Shown piece after piece: positions 32,601-39,800 of a stretch of 64,000 nucleotides of DNA. This DNA comes from Pseudacidovorax sp. (GTDB lineage Bacteria; Pseudomonadota; Gammaproteobacteria; Burkholderiales; Burkholderiaceae_C). The notes beneath the pieces were generated by a model. That model was not told the DNA's origin. It searched no databases and was given only the letters and a program-made list of their open reading frames with translations. How positions within the stretch are numbered: the first letter of the stretch is position 1; each line of letters starts with the position of its first letter. Both the position numbers and the translations under genes were made by a program. The DNA lies in NCBI RefSeq assembly GCF_017991995.1, contig NZ_JAGOPN010000018.1:91225-155224 (forward strand). The letters are read 5' to 3'.

Positions 32601-33494
32601 ATGACCGCCGTCCGCATTCCGCCCATCCAGTCCCTCCTGGCCTTCGAGGCCGTCGCGCGCCTGCGCAGCGTGACGCAGGCGGCGGCCGAGCTGTCGGTCA
32701 CGCCCAGTGCGGTGAGCCACCGCATCCGTCAGCTGGAGACGCAACTGGGGCTCAAGCTCTTCGCGGCGCGCGGCGAGTTCCTGCCTTCGGCCGAGGGCGC
32801 GGCCTATCTGCTGCGGGTGCGCGAAGCCATGGCGGCGCTGCAGGACGCACCGCGCCCGGCCCGGGCAGCGCCCGCCTCCACGCGGCTGCGCGTGGCCGTG
32901 ACGCCCACCTTCTCGCGCCAGTTGCTGTTGCCGCGGCTGGCGCTGTTCCGCCATGCCTACCCCGACATCGAGCTGATGCTGCAGGTGGCAATTCCCATCC
33001 ACAACGTGACGGCCGAGGAGGCCGACATCGAGCTGCGCTTCGGCGTCGGCCCCTTTCCGGACCGGGAGTCGATGCACCTGCTCTCCGACGAGGTCTGCCC
33101 TGTGTGCAGCCCCGAGTACCTGGGCGAGGCCGGCCCCTTCGAGGGCGACTTCGACACCGAGGCCGAGATCGGCCGCGCCCACCTGATCCGCTCGCCGCTG
33201 GAGCCCTGGCGTACCTGGTTCCGCGCCTGCGGCATCGGCCTGCCCGAGCCCGCCTCGGGCAACCAGTTCAACGACCTGGGCCTGGTGCTGGACGCCGCCG
33301 TCGCCGGCTTCGGCGTGGCGCTGATGCGCCTCCGGCTTGGACAGGGCTGGCTGGACAGCGGCCGGCTGGTGCGCCTGTCGCGACGCAGCGTGCGTTCGCC
33401 GCACGACTACTTCCTGTGCTGGAAGCCGGGCACGCTGGAACGCTGGGAGTGCGCCGCCTTCGTCGACTGGATCCGGCAGGCGATGCGGGACTGA
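32601..33494 (+). CDS. LysR-type regulator, GcvA-like
   Basis: A 297-residue LysR protein of the GcvA-like subgroup: IPPIQSLLAFEAVARLRSVTQAAAELSVTPSAVSHRIRQLE (HTH) and an effector domain with VTPTFSRQLLLPRLALFRHAYPDIEL. It lies 7 nt after the previous LysR gene and 290 bp before lldP on the same strand, so control of lactate use is possible but not shown. No other regulator of the lld genes is present in the window. Confidence 0.9.
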   Translation: MTAVRIPPIQSLLAFEAVARLRSVTQAAAELSVTPSAVSHRIRQLETQLGLKLFAARGEFLPSAEGAAYLLRVREAMAALQDAPRPARAAPASTRLRVAVTPTFSRQLLLPRLALFRHAYPDIELMLQVAIPIHNVTAEEADIELRFGVGPFPDRESMHLLSDEVCPVCSPEYLGEAGPFEGDFDTEAEIGRAHLIRSPLEPWRTWFRACGIGLPEPASGNQFNDLGLVLDAAVAGFGVALMRLRLGQGWLDSGRLVRLSRRSVRSPHDYFLCWKPGTLERWECAAFVDWIRQAMRD

Positions 33495-33514
33495 GGGCGC
33501 GCTGCGCGCCGGCC

Positions 33515-33589
33515 GTCCGCGGGCACCTTCGCCGAGGCCCGCCGCCCCCCGTCCGGCCGGGGCAGCTTCGCCGACGCCTGCCGCACCCC
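33515..33589 (+). repeat. Imperfect tandem duplication before lldP
   Basis: Units 33515-33550 and 33551-33589 share GTCCG, CTTCGCCGA and GCCGC...CCCC and differ by a 3-nt insertion and scattered changes. They are followed at 33593-33616 by a copy of the 24-bp dispersed repeat also present at 3122-3145. The 290-bp gap has no gene. Confidence 0.4.
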
Positions 33590-33592
33590 AGA

Positions 33593-33616
33593 CCGTTCGC
33601 GCTGAGCTTGTCGAAG
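33593..33616 (+). repeat. Dispersed 24-bp repeat, single copy
   Basis: Same unit as 3122-3145, with two substitutions (CGCGCTGAGCTTGTC instead of CGGGCTGAGCCTGTC). Confidence 0.6.
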
Positions 33617-33784
33617 CCCCGTCCCGCTCCTTGCCGGCCGGCCGTGAAAAAGATTCACGCCCGCCGCGCATCGTTTTCAGCCCCCCGGCCGCCGCCCGCT
33701 CCTAAAGTCGCGTCCCGTTGCGTGGCAGCCGCACGACAGGCAGCATGCCCGCACCGTCCACAACAACACGCAAGGAGACACGCC

Positions 33785-35446
33785 ATGCCCTGGCAGCAGA
33801 TCTACGACCCGTTCGGCAACATGTTCATCTCCACCGCCCTCGCGGCGATCCCAGTGGTGGTGATGCTGGCCGCCTTGGGCTTCTTCCACATCAAGGCGCA
33901 CATCGCCGCCGGCATGGGCCTCGTCGCCGCGCTGCTGGTGGCCGTCTTCGCCTACGGCATGCCCGCCGACCTGGCCGGGCGCGCGGCGCTCTTCGGTGCC
34001 TTCACCGGCCTGCTGCCCATCGGCTGGATCGTGCTGAACATCATCTTCCTGCACCAGCTGACCGAGCAGAACGGCAGCTTCGCGGTGCTGCAGGATTCGC
34101 TCTCGGGCATCACCGAGGACCGGCGCATCCAGCTGCTGCTGATCGCCTTCTGCTTCGGCGCCTTCTTCGAGGGCGCGGCCGGCTTCGGCACGCCGGTGGC
34201 GGTGACGGCGGCGATCCTGATCGGGCTGGGCTTCTCGCCGCTGGCGGCCTCGGGTCTCTCGCTGATCGCCAACACGGCGCCGGTGGCCTTCGGCGCGCTG
34301 GGCACGCCGGTGATCACGCTGGCCAAGGTGCACGGCTACGACCTGATGGAGGTGACGGCCATGATCGGCCGGCAACTGCCCTTCTTCTCGCTGATGGTGC
34401 CCTTCTGGCTGATCTGGGCCTTCGCCGGCCGCAAGGCCATGATGGAGATCTGGCCCGCCATCCTGGTCACGGGCGTGAGCTTCGCGGTGCCGCAGTTCCT
34501 GGTCTCCAACTTCATCGGGCCGGAGCTGGTGGACATCATCGCGGCCGTCGTCTCGATGCTGAGCCTGGTGGCCTTCCTGCGCGTGTGGCAGCCCAAGCGC
34601 ATCTGGACCTCGCCCTCGATGCGCGGCAACGACCCCAGCGCCGCCGAGGCCAAGCCGCCGCAGCCGGTGCGCCAGCACAGCCGCGCCGCGCTGGTGCGGG
34701 CCTGGATGCCGTGGCTCATCCTGTCGGTGTTCGTCTTCGTCTGGGGCCTGCCGGCGGTCAAGACCTGGCTCAACGGCCTGTTCGCGCCCAGCTTCCCGAT
34801 GCCGGGCCTGCACAACATGATCGACAAGATGCCGCCCGTGGTGACCACGCCCCACAAGGAGGCCGCCGTCTACGTGCTGAACCTGCTGTCGGCCACCGGC
34901 AGCGGCATCCTGCTGGCGGCCGTGCTCAGCGCCCTGCTGATGAAGTACAGCCCGGTGGCCATCGTGGGTACCTTCTTCCGCACGCTGTGGATGGTGCGCT
35001 ACTCGCTGCTGACCATCGTGCTGATGCTGGCGCTGGGCACGCTCACGCGCTTCTCGGGCACCGACACCACGCTGGGCCTGGCCTTCGCCAACACCGGCGT
35101 GCTGTATCCCTTCTTCGGCACGCTGATGGGCTGGATCGGTGTGGCGCTCACGGGTTCGGACACCGCCTCGAACGTGCTCTTCGGCGGCATGCAGAAGGTG
35201 GCGGCCGAGCAACTGGGCCTGTCGGCCAACCTGATGGGCGCGGCCAACAGCTCGGGCGGCGTGATGGGCAAGATGATCGACGCGCAGTCCATCGTCGTCG
35301 CCTCCACGGCAACACGCTGGTTCAATCACGAAGGCGATATCCTCCGTTACGTTTTCTTCCACTCGATCGCGCTCGCGGCACTGGTGGGCCTTTACGTCAC
35401 GCTGCAGGCGTATGTCTGGCCCTTCACCCTGACCGTGGTCCATTGA
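33785..35446 (+). CDS. lldP: L-lactate permease
   Basis: A 553-residue inner-membrane lactate/glycolate:proton symporter of the LctP family, with about 12-14 helices. Signatures: FGAFFEGAAGFGTPVAVTAA (about 118-138), NTAPVAFGALGTPV and GWIGVALTGSDTASNVLFGGMQ near the C-terminus. A strong CAAGGAGACACGCC leader supports the ATG at 33785. lldD follows after 54 nt. Together they take up L-lactate and oxidise it to pyruvate at the membrane. Confidence 0.95.
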   Translation: MPWQQIYDPFGNMFISTALAAIPVVVMLAALGFFHIKAHIAAGMGLVAALLVAVFAYGMPADLAGRAALFGAFTGLLPIGWIVLNIIFLHQLTEQNGSFAVLQDSLSGITEDRRIQLLLIAFCFGAFFEGAAGFGTPVAVTAAILIGLGFSPLAASGLSLIANTAPVAFGALGTPVITLAKVHGYDLMEVTAMIGRQLPFFSLMVPFWLIWAFAGRKAMMEIWPAILVTGVSFAVPQFLVSNFIGPELVDIIAAVVSMLSLVAFLRVWQPKRIWTSPSMRGNDPSAAEAKPPQPVRQHSRAALVRAWMPWLILSVFVFVWGLPAVKTWLNGLFAPSFPMPGLHNMIDKMPPVVTTPHKEAAVYVLNLLSATGSGILLAAVLSALLMKYSPVAIVGTFFRTLWMVRYSLLTIVLMLALGTLTRFSGTDTTLGLAFANTGVLYPFFGTLMGWIGVALTGSDTASNVLFGGMQKVAAEQLGLSANLMGAANSSGGVMGKMIDAQSIVVASTATRWFNHEGDILRYVFFHSIALAALVGLYVTLQAYVWPFTLTVVH

Positions 35447-35500
35447 CTAGGCCGAAGGCCGGCGCGCCCGTCGCGCCGCGCCGGCCCTTCCGAAGCATCC

Positions 35501-36655
35501 ATGACCGTCATCACCAACATCGAAGACCTGCGCGTGCTGGCGCAGAAGCGCGTGCCGCGCATGTTCTACGACTACGCCGACTCCGGCGCCTGGACCGAAG
35601 GCACCTACCGCGCCAACGAGGAGGACTTCCACAAGATCAAGCTGCGCCAGCGCGTGGCCGTCAACCTGGAGAACCGCAGCACCGCCACCACCATGGTGGG
35701 CGTGCCCGCGAAGATGCCGGTGGCCATCGCGCCGGTGGGCCTGACGGGCATGCAGCATGCCGACGGCGAGATCCATGCGGCGCGGGCGGCCGAGAAGTTC
35801 GGCATTCCGTTCACGCTGTCGACCATGAGCATCTGCTCCATCGAGGACATCGCGCAGAACACGACGGCACCCTTCTGGTTCCAGCTGTACATGATGCGCG
35901 ACCGCGACGCCATGGCCCGCATGATCGACCGCTGCAAGGCGGCCAAGTGCAGCGCGCTGGTGCTCACGCTCGACCTGCAGGTGATCGGCCAGCGCCACAA
36001 GGACCTCAAGAACGGCCTGACGGCGCCGCCCCGGCCGACGCTCAAGAACATCCTCAACCTGGCGACGAAGCCGCGCTGGGTGCTGGGCATGGCGCAGACG
36101 AAGCGTCGCACCTTCCGCAACCTGGTGGGCCATGTGAAGGGCGTGAGCGACATGAGCTCTCTGGCCGCCTGGACCAACGAGCAGTTCGATCCGCGCCTGT
36201 CGTGGGCCGACATCGAATGGGTCAAGCAGCAATGGGGCGGCAAGCTGATCCTGAAGGGGATCATGGTCGAGGAAGACGCTCGCATGGCCGCCGATGCCGG
36301 TGCCGACGCCATCGTGGTGAGCAACCACGGCGGCCGCCAGCTCGACGGCGCGCCCAGCAGCATCTCGGCCCTGCCTGCCATCGTGGACGCGGTGGGCCAC
36401 CGGCTGGAGGTGTGGATGGACGGCGGCATCCGCAGCGGCCAGGACGTGCTCAAGGCCTGGGCCCTGGGTGCCCGCGGCACGATGATCGGCCGCTCGATGG
36501 TCTACGGCCTGGGCGCGATGGGCGAGGCGGGCGTGTCGCGGGCGCTGCAGATCATCCACAAGGAGCTGGACACCACGATGGCCTTCTGCGGGCACACGCA
36601 GTTGCAGAACGTGGATCGGAGCATTCTGTTGCCGGGGACGTATCCCATCGCCTGA
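35501..36655 (+). CDS. lldD: L-lactate dehydrogenase (FMN-dependent, quinone-linked)
   Basis: A 384-residue alpha-hydroxy-acid oxidase family flavoenzyme. FMN/active-site blocks are seen: DYADSGAWTEGTYRAN near the N-terminus, PVAIAPVGLTGMQHADGE, and SNHGGRQLDG with the active-site His (about 276), then DGGIRSGQDVLKAWALGARG and IGRSMVYGLGAMGE. It oxidises L-lactate to pyruvate and feeds the respiratory chain. It lies directly downstream of lldP. A glycolate or mandelate preference is not excluded, but the lldP linkage favours lactate. It is followed by a 645-bp gap with structured repeats. Confidence 0.93.
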   Translation: MTVITNIEDLRVLAQKRVPRMFYDYADSGAWTEGTYRANEEDFHKIKLRQRVAVNLENRSTATTMVGVPAKMPVAIAPVGLTGMQHADGEIHAARAAEKFGIPFTLSTMSICSIEDIAQNTTAPFWFQLYMMRDRDAMARMIDRCKAAKCSALVLTLDLQVIGQRHKDLKNGLTAPPRPTLKNILNLATKPRWVLGMAQTKRRTFRNLVGHVKGVSDMSSLAAWTNEQFDPRLSWADIEWVKQQWGGKLILKGIMVEEDARMAADAGADAIVVSNHGGRQLDGAPSSISALPAIVDAVGHRLEVWMDGGIRSGQDVLKAWALGARGTMIGRSMVYGLGAMGEAGVSRALQIIHKELDTTMAFCGHTQLQNVDRSILLPGTYPIA

Positions 36656-36760
36656 TGGGTGGTTGCTCAGGGTCTTGGATGTGCCTGGGGCTTTGAGGCT
36701 TTGACACTTTGAGGTGCTGCTTCGGCAAGGGCCGGGAGGTTCCGCCGTTGTCGATGGTCC

Positions 36761-37008
36761 GGCCCTGGCGCCGGTGAGGGCGTGTCGGCGCTTCAAGTGG
36801 GGCGGTCGGCGCTGCGCGCCGACTTCCCTGCGGTGCTCGGGCAGACGGGCCGCGGCAGAACTCGCTACGCGCTTCGCGCTGCGCTCAAACAACTGCCGCG
36901 AGTCAGTTCACGAAGCGGGCCTGTCCTTCGGCAGGCCCGCAGCCCGTCCGTCCTGCGCTCCTCGGCGCCCCACAGGCGCGCCGCCACACCCTCACCGGCA
37001 CCAGGGCC
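36761..37008. repeat. 248-bp structured element with 30-bp terminal inverted repeats
   Basis: 36761-36790 and the reverse complement of 36979-37008 match at 27 of 30 positions. Inside are three further hairpins: 36805-36823 (8-bp stem), 36851-36858 / 36893-36900 (8-bp stem) and 36915-36940 (9-bp stem closed by a C-TTCG-G tetraloop). No open frame inside looks like a gene and no target duplication is evident. It fits a non-autonomous MITE-like or structured intergenic repeat in the 36656-37300 gap. Confidence 0.6.
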
Positions 37009-37130
37009 TGCGTGATGGTTGATCGGCTGGCATGAGCGCCCTGCCAGCCTCAGGAGGACGTTTGCTGGTCGAGCGCCCGTCTTGCACCGGCTCTCTTAGT
37101 GCACCCCGCGGTGTCACGCGCGGCGGGGTC

Positions 37131-37189
37131 GGGGCCTGGGGGCCGCGGGCGATTTCTGAAAAAGTATGAGCCCGCGGCCCCCAGGCCCC
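37131..37189. repeat. Perfect 20-bp inverted repeat with 19-nt loop
   Basis: Arms 37131-37150 and 37170-37189 are exact reverse complements (GGGGCCTGGGGGCCGCGGGC on the left), almost entirely G and C. The AT-richer loop is at 37151-37169. No U-run follows on either strand. It sits between lldD and the convergent ygjP-like gene. Confidence 0.75.
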
Positions 37190-37300
37190 GGCCCCGGCGC
37201 GCGCCCCCTGGCGCCAACACCCCGGCGCCCAAACCCCGATCCGAGCACAACCGAACCGACCCCGGACTAGAACCAGTTCAGGCGGGCCTCAAACCCAGCC

Positions 37301-38230
37301 TCACCCCCAGCGCGGCGCCGGCTCGTCCTTCAGCACCTGCCGCCGCTGCGCGTAGTCCGGCAGCACGCGCCCCACCTCGTCCCAGAAGCGCGGACTGTGG
37401 TCCATCACCCGCAGATGCGCGAGTTCGTGCACCACCACGTAGTCGATGATCGGCAGCCGATAGTGGATCAGCCGCCAGTTGAGGCGGATCGAGCCGTCCG
37501 CGCTCGCGCTTCCCCAGCGGGTGGCGGCGTTGGACAGCGACAGTTTGGTCCACTGCACGCCCAGCTGCGGCGCGAAGTGCGCCAGCCGCTCGGTGAAGAC
37601 GCGTCGCGCCTGCCGCGTCAGCCAGGCCTGCGCCGCGTCGCGGATGCGGGCCTCGCCCACGTCCGGCGAGAGTGCCAGCCGCAGCACCTGCGGCGCATCG
37701 GCGCTGCCGTCGCCCACGTCCAGCAGGCCGCCCGTGCCGGCCTGGCGGTCGGTGGAGTCCAGGCGCAAGGTGACCATGCGCCCCAGGAAAGGCAACTGCG
37801 CCCCCTCGCGCCAGTCGATGCGGCCAGCCTCCCGCTGCGACTCGCGCTGGCGGGCCTCCGACAGCTTTCGCAGGATCCAGCCTGCCTTCTCCTGCAGGGC
37901 CGCCTCCACGTCGCGGATGGCCGCCCAGCGCGGCGCGCGCACTGCCAGACCCTCGCCGCTCACCGAGAAGCCGATGGTGCGGCGATGGCCCCGGTCGAAG
38001 GCATAGGCGATGCGCACGTCGCCCAGCACGATCTCGCGCGAGGCGCGCGGATGGGTGAAGACGAGGGTGCGGCTGTCCGGCGCGCGAAGCGGCTGCGCCG
38101 GCGCAGCCACGCCCTGGGGGGTCGGCGCAACGCCGCGCGCCTTCGCAGGCGGGAGGGGCGGCTCGACCGCCGGCGCTGGCGCCGGCGAATCGCCGAACAG
38201 GTCCAGCGTCAGCTGCAACAGCCGGTGCAT
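37301..38230 (-). CDS. YgjP-like (DUF45) zinc metallopeptidase
   Basis: A 309-residue protein with the M48/SprT-like metal motif VVHELAHLRVMDHSPRFW near the C-terminus (HExxH with Glu nearby) and the family block GYIDWREGAQLPFLG-type, WGSASADGSIRLNWRLI. The N-terminal 60 residues are a Pro/Ala-rich extension. The precise function is unknown; E. coli YgjP is linked to UTP pyrophosphatase activity, others to metal-dependent proteolysis. The start at 38230 (MHRLLQLTLDLF) is 26 nt after the plsC stop. The gene ends the glyQ-glyS-gmhB-plsC-ygjP run. Confidence 0.85.
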   Translation of the reverse strand: MHRLLQLTLDLFGDSPAPAPAVEPPLPPAKARGVAPTPQGVAAPAQPLRAPDSRTLVFTHPRASREIVLGDVRIAYAFDRGHRRTIGFSVSGEGLAVRAPRWAAIRDVEAALQEKAGWILRKLSEARQRESQREAGRIDWREGAQLPFLGRMVTLRLDSTDRQAGTGGLLDVGDGSADAPQVLRLALSPDVGEARIRDAAQAWLTRQARRVFTERLAHFAPQLGVQWTKLSLSNAATRWGSASADGSIRLNWRLIHYRLPIIDYVVVHELAHLRVMDHSPRFWDEVGRVLPDYAQRRQVLKDEPAPRWG

Positions 38231-38256
38231 GCCTGCGCCCTGCTTGCCAGCCGCCT

Positions 38257-38991
38257 TCAGTGGTAGGCCTCCGGGTCCAGGCGACGCATCTCGGCCTCGA
38301 TCCAGGCCTGCACCTCGACCATGAGTTCGTCCGCCTTGCGGCCCGCGCTCGGGATGGCCGGGCCGATGGACACATGCACCGTACCCGGCGTCTTGACGAA
38401 GGCCTTGCGCGGCCAGCAGCGGGCGGAGGTCACGGCGATGGGAACGACAGGCACACCAGTCTCGATAGCCAGCCGCGTGCCGCCCGTCTTGTACTGGCCC
38501 ACCTCGCCGCGCGGGATGCGCGTGCCTTCGGGGAACATGATGATCCACACGCCCTTGGCCAGCAGCTTCTTGCCCTGCGCCACCACCTTCTGGAAGGCCT
38601 GCGTGCGCTGCTTGCGGTCGATGTGCACCATGTCCAGCCGCGACATGGCCCAGCCGAAGAAGGGCACGTACAGCAGCTCCTTCTTGAACACGTAGGCCAG
38701 CGGATGCGGCATGAGCGTGGGCATCAGGAAGGTTTCGTAGGTGGACTGGTGCTTGACCAGCAGCACGGCACCGGCCTCCTTGTCCTGCGGCAGGTTCTCC
38801 ATGCCGATGACCACGGGCCGGATGCCGAGGATCCAGCGCGCGCCGCCGATGGCCACGCCCAGCCAGCCGGCGGCGATGCGGTAGAGCGGCTCGCCGCGCA
38901 CGAAGAGCGAGGCCAGCAGCAGCACGATGGCGTAGGGGACGACGGTGACCGCCATCCACAACACGTGAAGGGTCGAACGGAGAAAGGCCAT
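38257..38991 (-). CDS. plsC: 1-acyl-sn-glycerol-3-phosphate acyltransferase
   Basis: A 244-residue inner-membrane acyltransferase that makes phosphatidic acid from lysophosphatidic acid. Two N-terminal hydrophobic segments (about 5-25 and 40-60). Motif I is KHQSTYETF, the H-x4-E form common in this branch instead of H-x4-D; motif III is FPEGTRIPRG. The mRNA leader next to the start at 38991 is homopyrimidine (38998-39027 is pure purine on the plus strand), so no Shine-Dalgarno exists; translation may depend on coupling or on S1. It lies between gmhB (118-nt gap) and the ygjP-like gene. Confidence 0.92.
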   Translation of the reverse strand: MAFLRSTLHVLWMAVTVVPYAIVLLLASLFVRGEPLYRIAAGWLGVAIGGARWILGIRPVVIGMENLPQDKEAGAVLLVKHQSTYETFLMPTLMPHPLAYVFKKELLYVPFFGWAMSRLDMVHIDRKQRTQAFQKVVAQGKKLLAKGVWIIMFPEGTRIPRGEVGQYKTGGTRLAIETGVPVVPIAVTSARCWPRKAFVKTPGTVHVSIGPAIPSAGRKADELMVEVQAWIEAEMRRLDPEAYH

Positions 38992-38997
38992 CGGAAC

Positions 38998-39027
38998 GAG
39001 GAAGGAGGAGGAGAAGGGAGGAGGAAG
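38998..39027 (+). other. 30-nt homopurine tract before plsC
   Basis: Every base from 38998 to 39027 on the plus strand is A or G (repeats of GGA/GAG), so the plsC mRNA leader is pure pyrimidine just 6 nt before its start codon. Such tracts can form triplex DNA or bind ribosomal protein S1. Confidence 0.7.
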
Positions 39028-39109
39028 CGCCGCGCCCGGCAAGTCGGACCGGATCAGGGACGGGGCCAGCCGCCGCGGCGGTTGGACAGGGTCGATGCCG
39101 GACGGATCA

Positions 39110-39757
39110 TCAGCTGCGCGGCGCCGCGGGCGCGCCGGCCGGGGCCGGAGGCGCGGGCGCCGCATGGGCCTCGCGCGCCAGCAGGAAGCGGACGAAGTCG
39201 GCCAGGTCCTCGTGCACCTGGGTGCCGGGCGGAAACTCCGGCGGCAGCGGATGCACGCCCCGGCAGGCCGCGCCCATGCCGGTGAGCAGCAGGTGTGGCT
39301 CGCAGCCGGCGGCAGCGCCGGCCTGCAGATCGCGCAGGCTGTCGCCCACCGTGGGCACGCCGCGCAGGTCGATGCCGAAGCGCTCGCCGATCTGCGTGAA
39401 CAGGCCGGGCCTGGGTTTGCGGCAGTCGCAGTCGTCCTCGGGACTGTGCGGGCAGTAGAAGATGGCGTCGACGCGGCCGCCGAAGGTGGCCAGCATCTTC
39501 TGCATCTTGGCGTGCATGGCGTTGAGCGAGGCCACGTCGAACAGGCCGCGGCCCAGGCCCGACTGGTTGGAGGCGATCACCACATGCCAGCCGGCCTGGT
39601 TGAGCCGCGCGATGGCTTCGAGCGCGCCGGGCAGCGGCGTCCACTCGGTGTCGCTCTTGACGAAGTCGTCGCGGTGCTCGTTGATGCTGCCGTTGCGATC
39701 CAGGATCACCAGCTTGAGGGCCTGGCTGCGCTGCTGCTGGCGGGCGTTCTCGGGCAT
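39110..39757 (-). CDS. gmhB: D-glycero-beta-D-manno-heptose 1,7-bisphosphate 7-phosphatase-like (variant active site)
   Basis: A 215-residue HAD phosphatase of the GmhB type, which makes ADP-heptose precursors for lipopolysaccharide. The zinc loop (YCPHSPEDDCDCRKPRPG), Thr/Ser motif (IASNQSGLGRG) and late Asp motif (VGDSLRDLQAG) are present. Motif I, normally DxDGxxN, reads DRNGSIN: nucleophile Asp20 is kept, but the second, general acid/base Asp is Asn22 and the following small residue is Ser. Activity may be reduced or altered. The C-terminus is an Ala/Pro tail. It sits 43 nt after glyS in the conserved glyQS-gmhB-plsC order. Confidence 0.88.
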   Translation of the reverse strand: MPENARQQQRSQALKLVILDRNGSINEHRDDFVKSDTEWTPLPGALEAIARLNQAGWHVVIASNQSGLGRGLFDVASLNAMHAKMQKMLATFGGRVDAIFYCPHSPEDDCDCRKPRPGLFTQIGERFGIDLRGVPTVGDSLRDLQAGAAAGCEPHLLLTGMGAACRGVHPLPPEFPPGTQVHEDLADFVRFLLAREAHAAPAPPAPAGAPAAPRS

Positions 39758-39800
39758 GGGGATGGACTCGCGGGTTGAAAGACGGACAGCAGTGGGGTGC

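Noticed and set aside
37131..37189. Hairpin as a rho-independent terminator for lldD
   Set aside because: No U-run follows on either strand and the 19-nt loop is too large.
37099..37449. Open frame crossing the perfect hairpin at 37131-37189
   Set aside because: The translation is a GC-repeat product and the frame overlaps the end of the ygjP-like gene.
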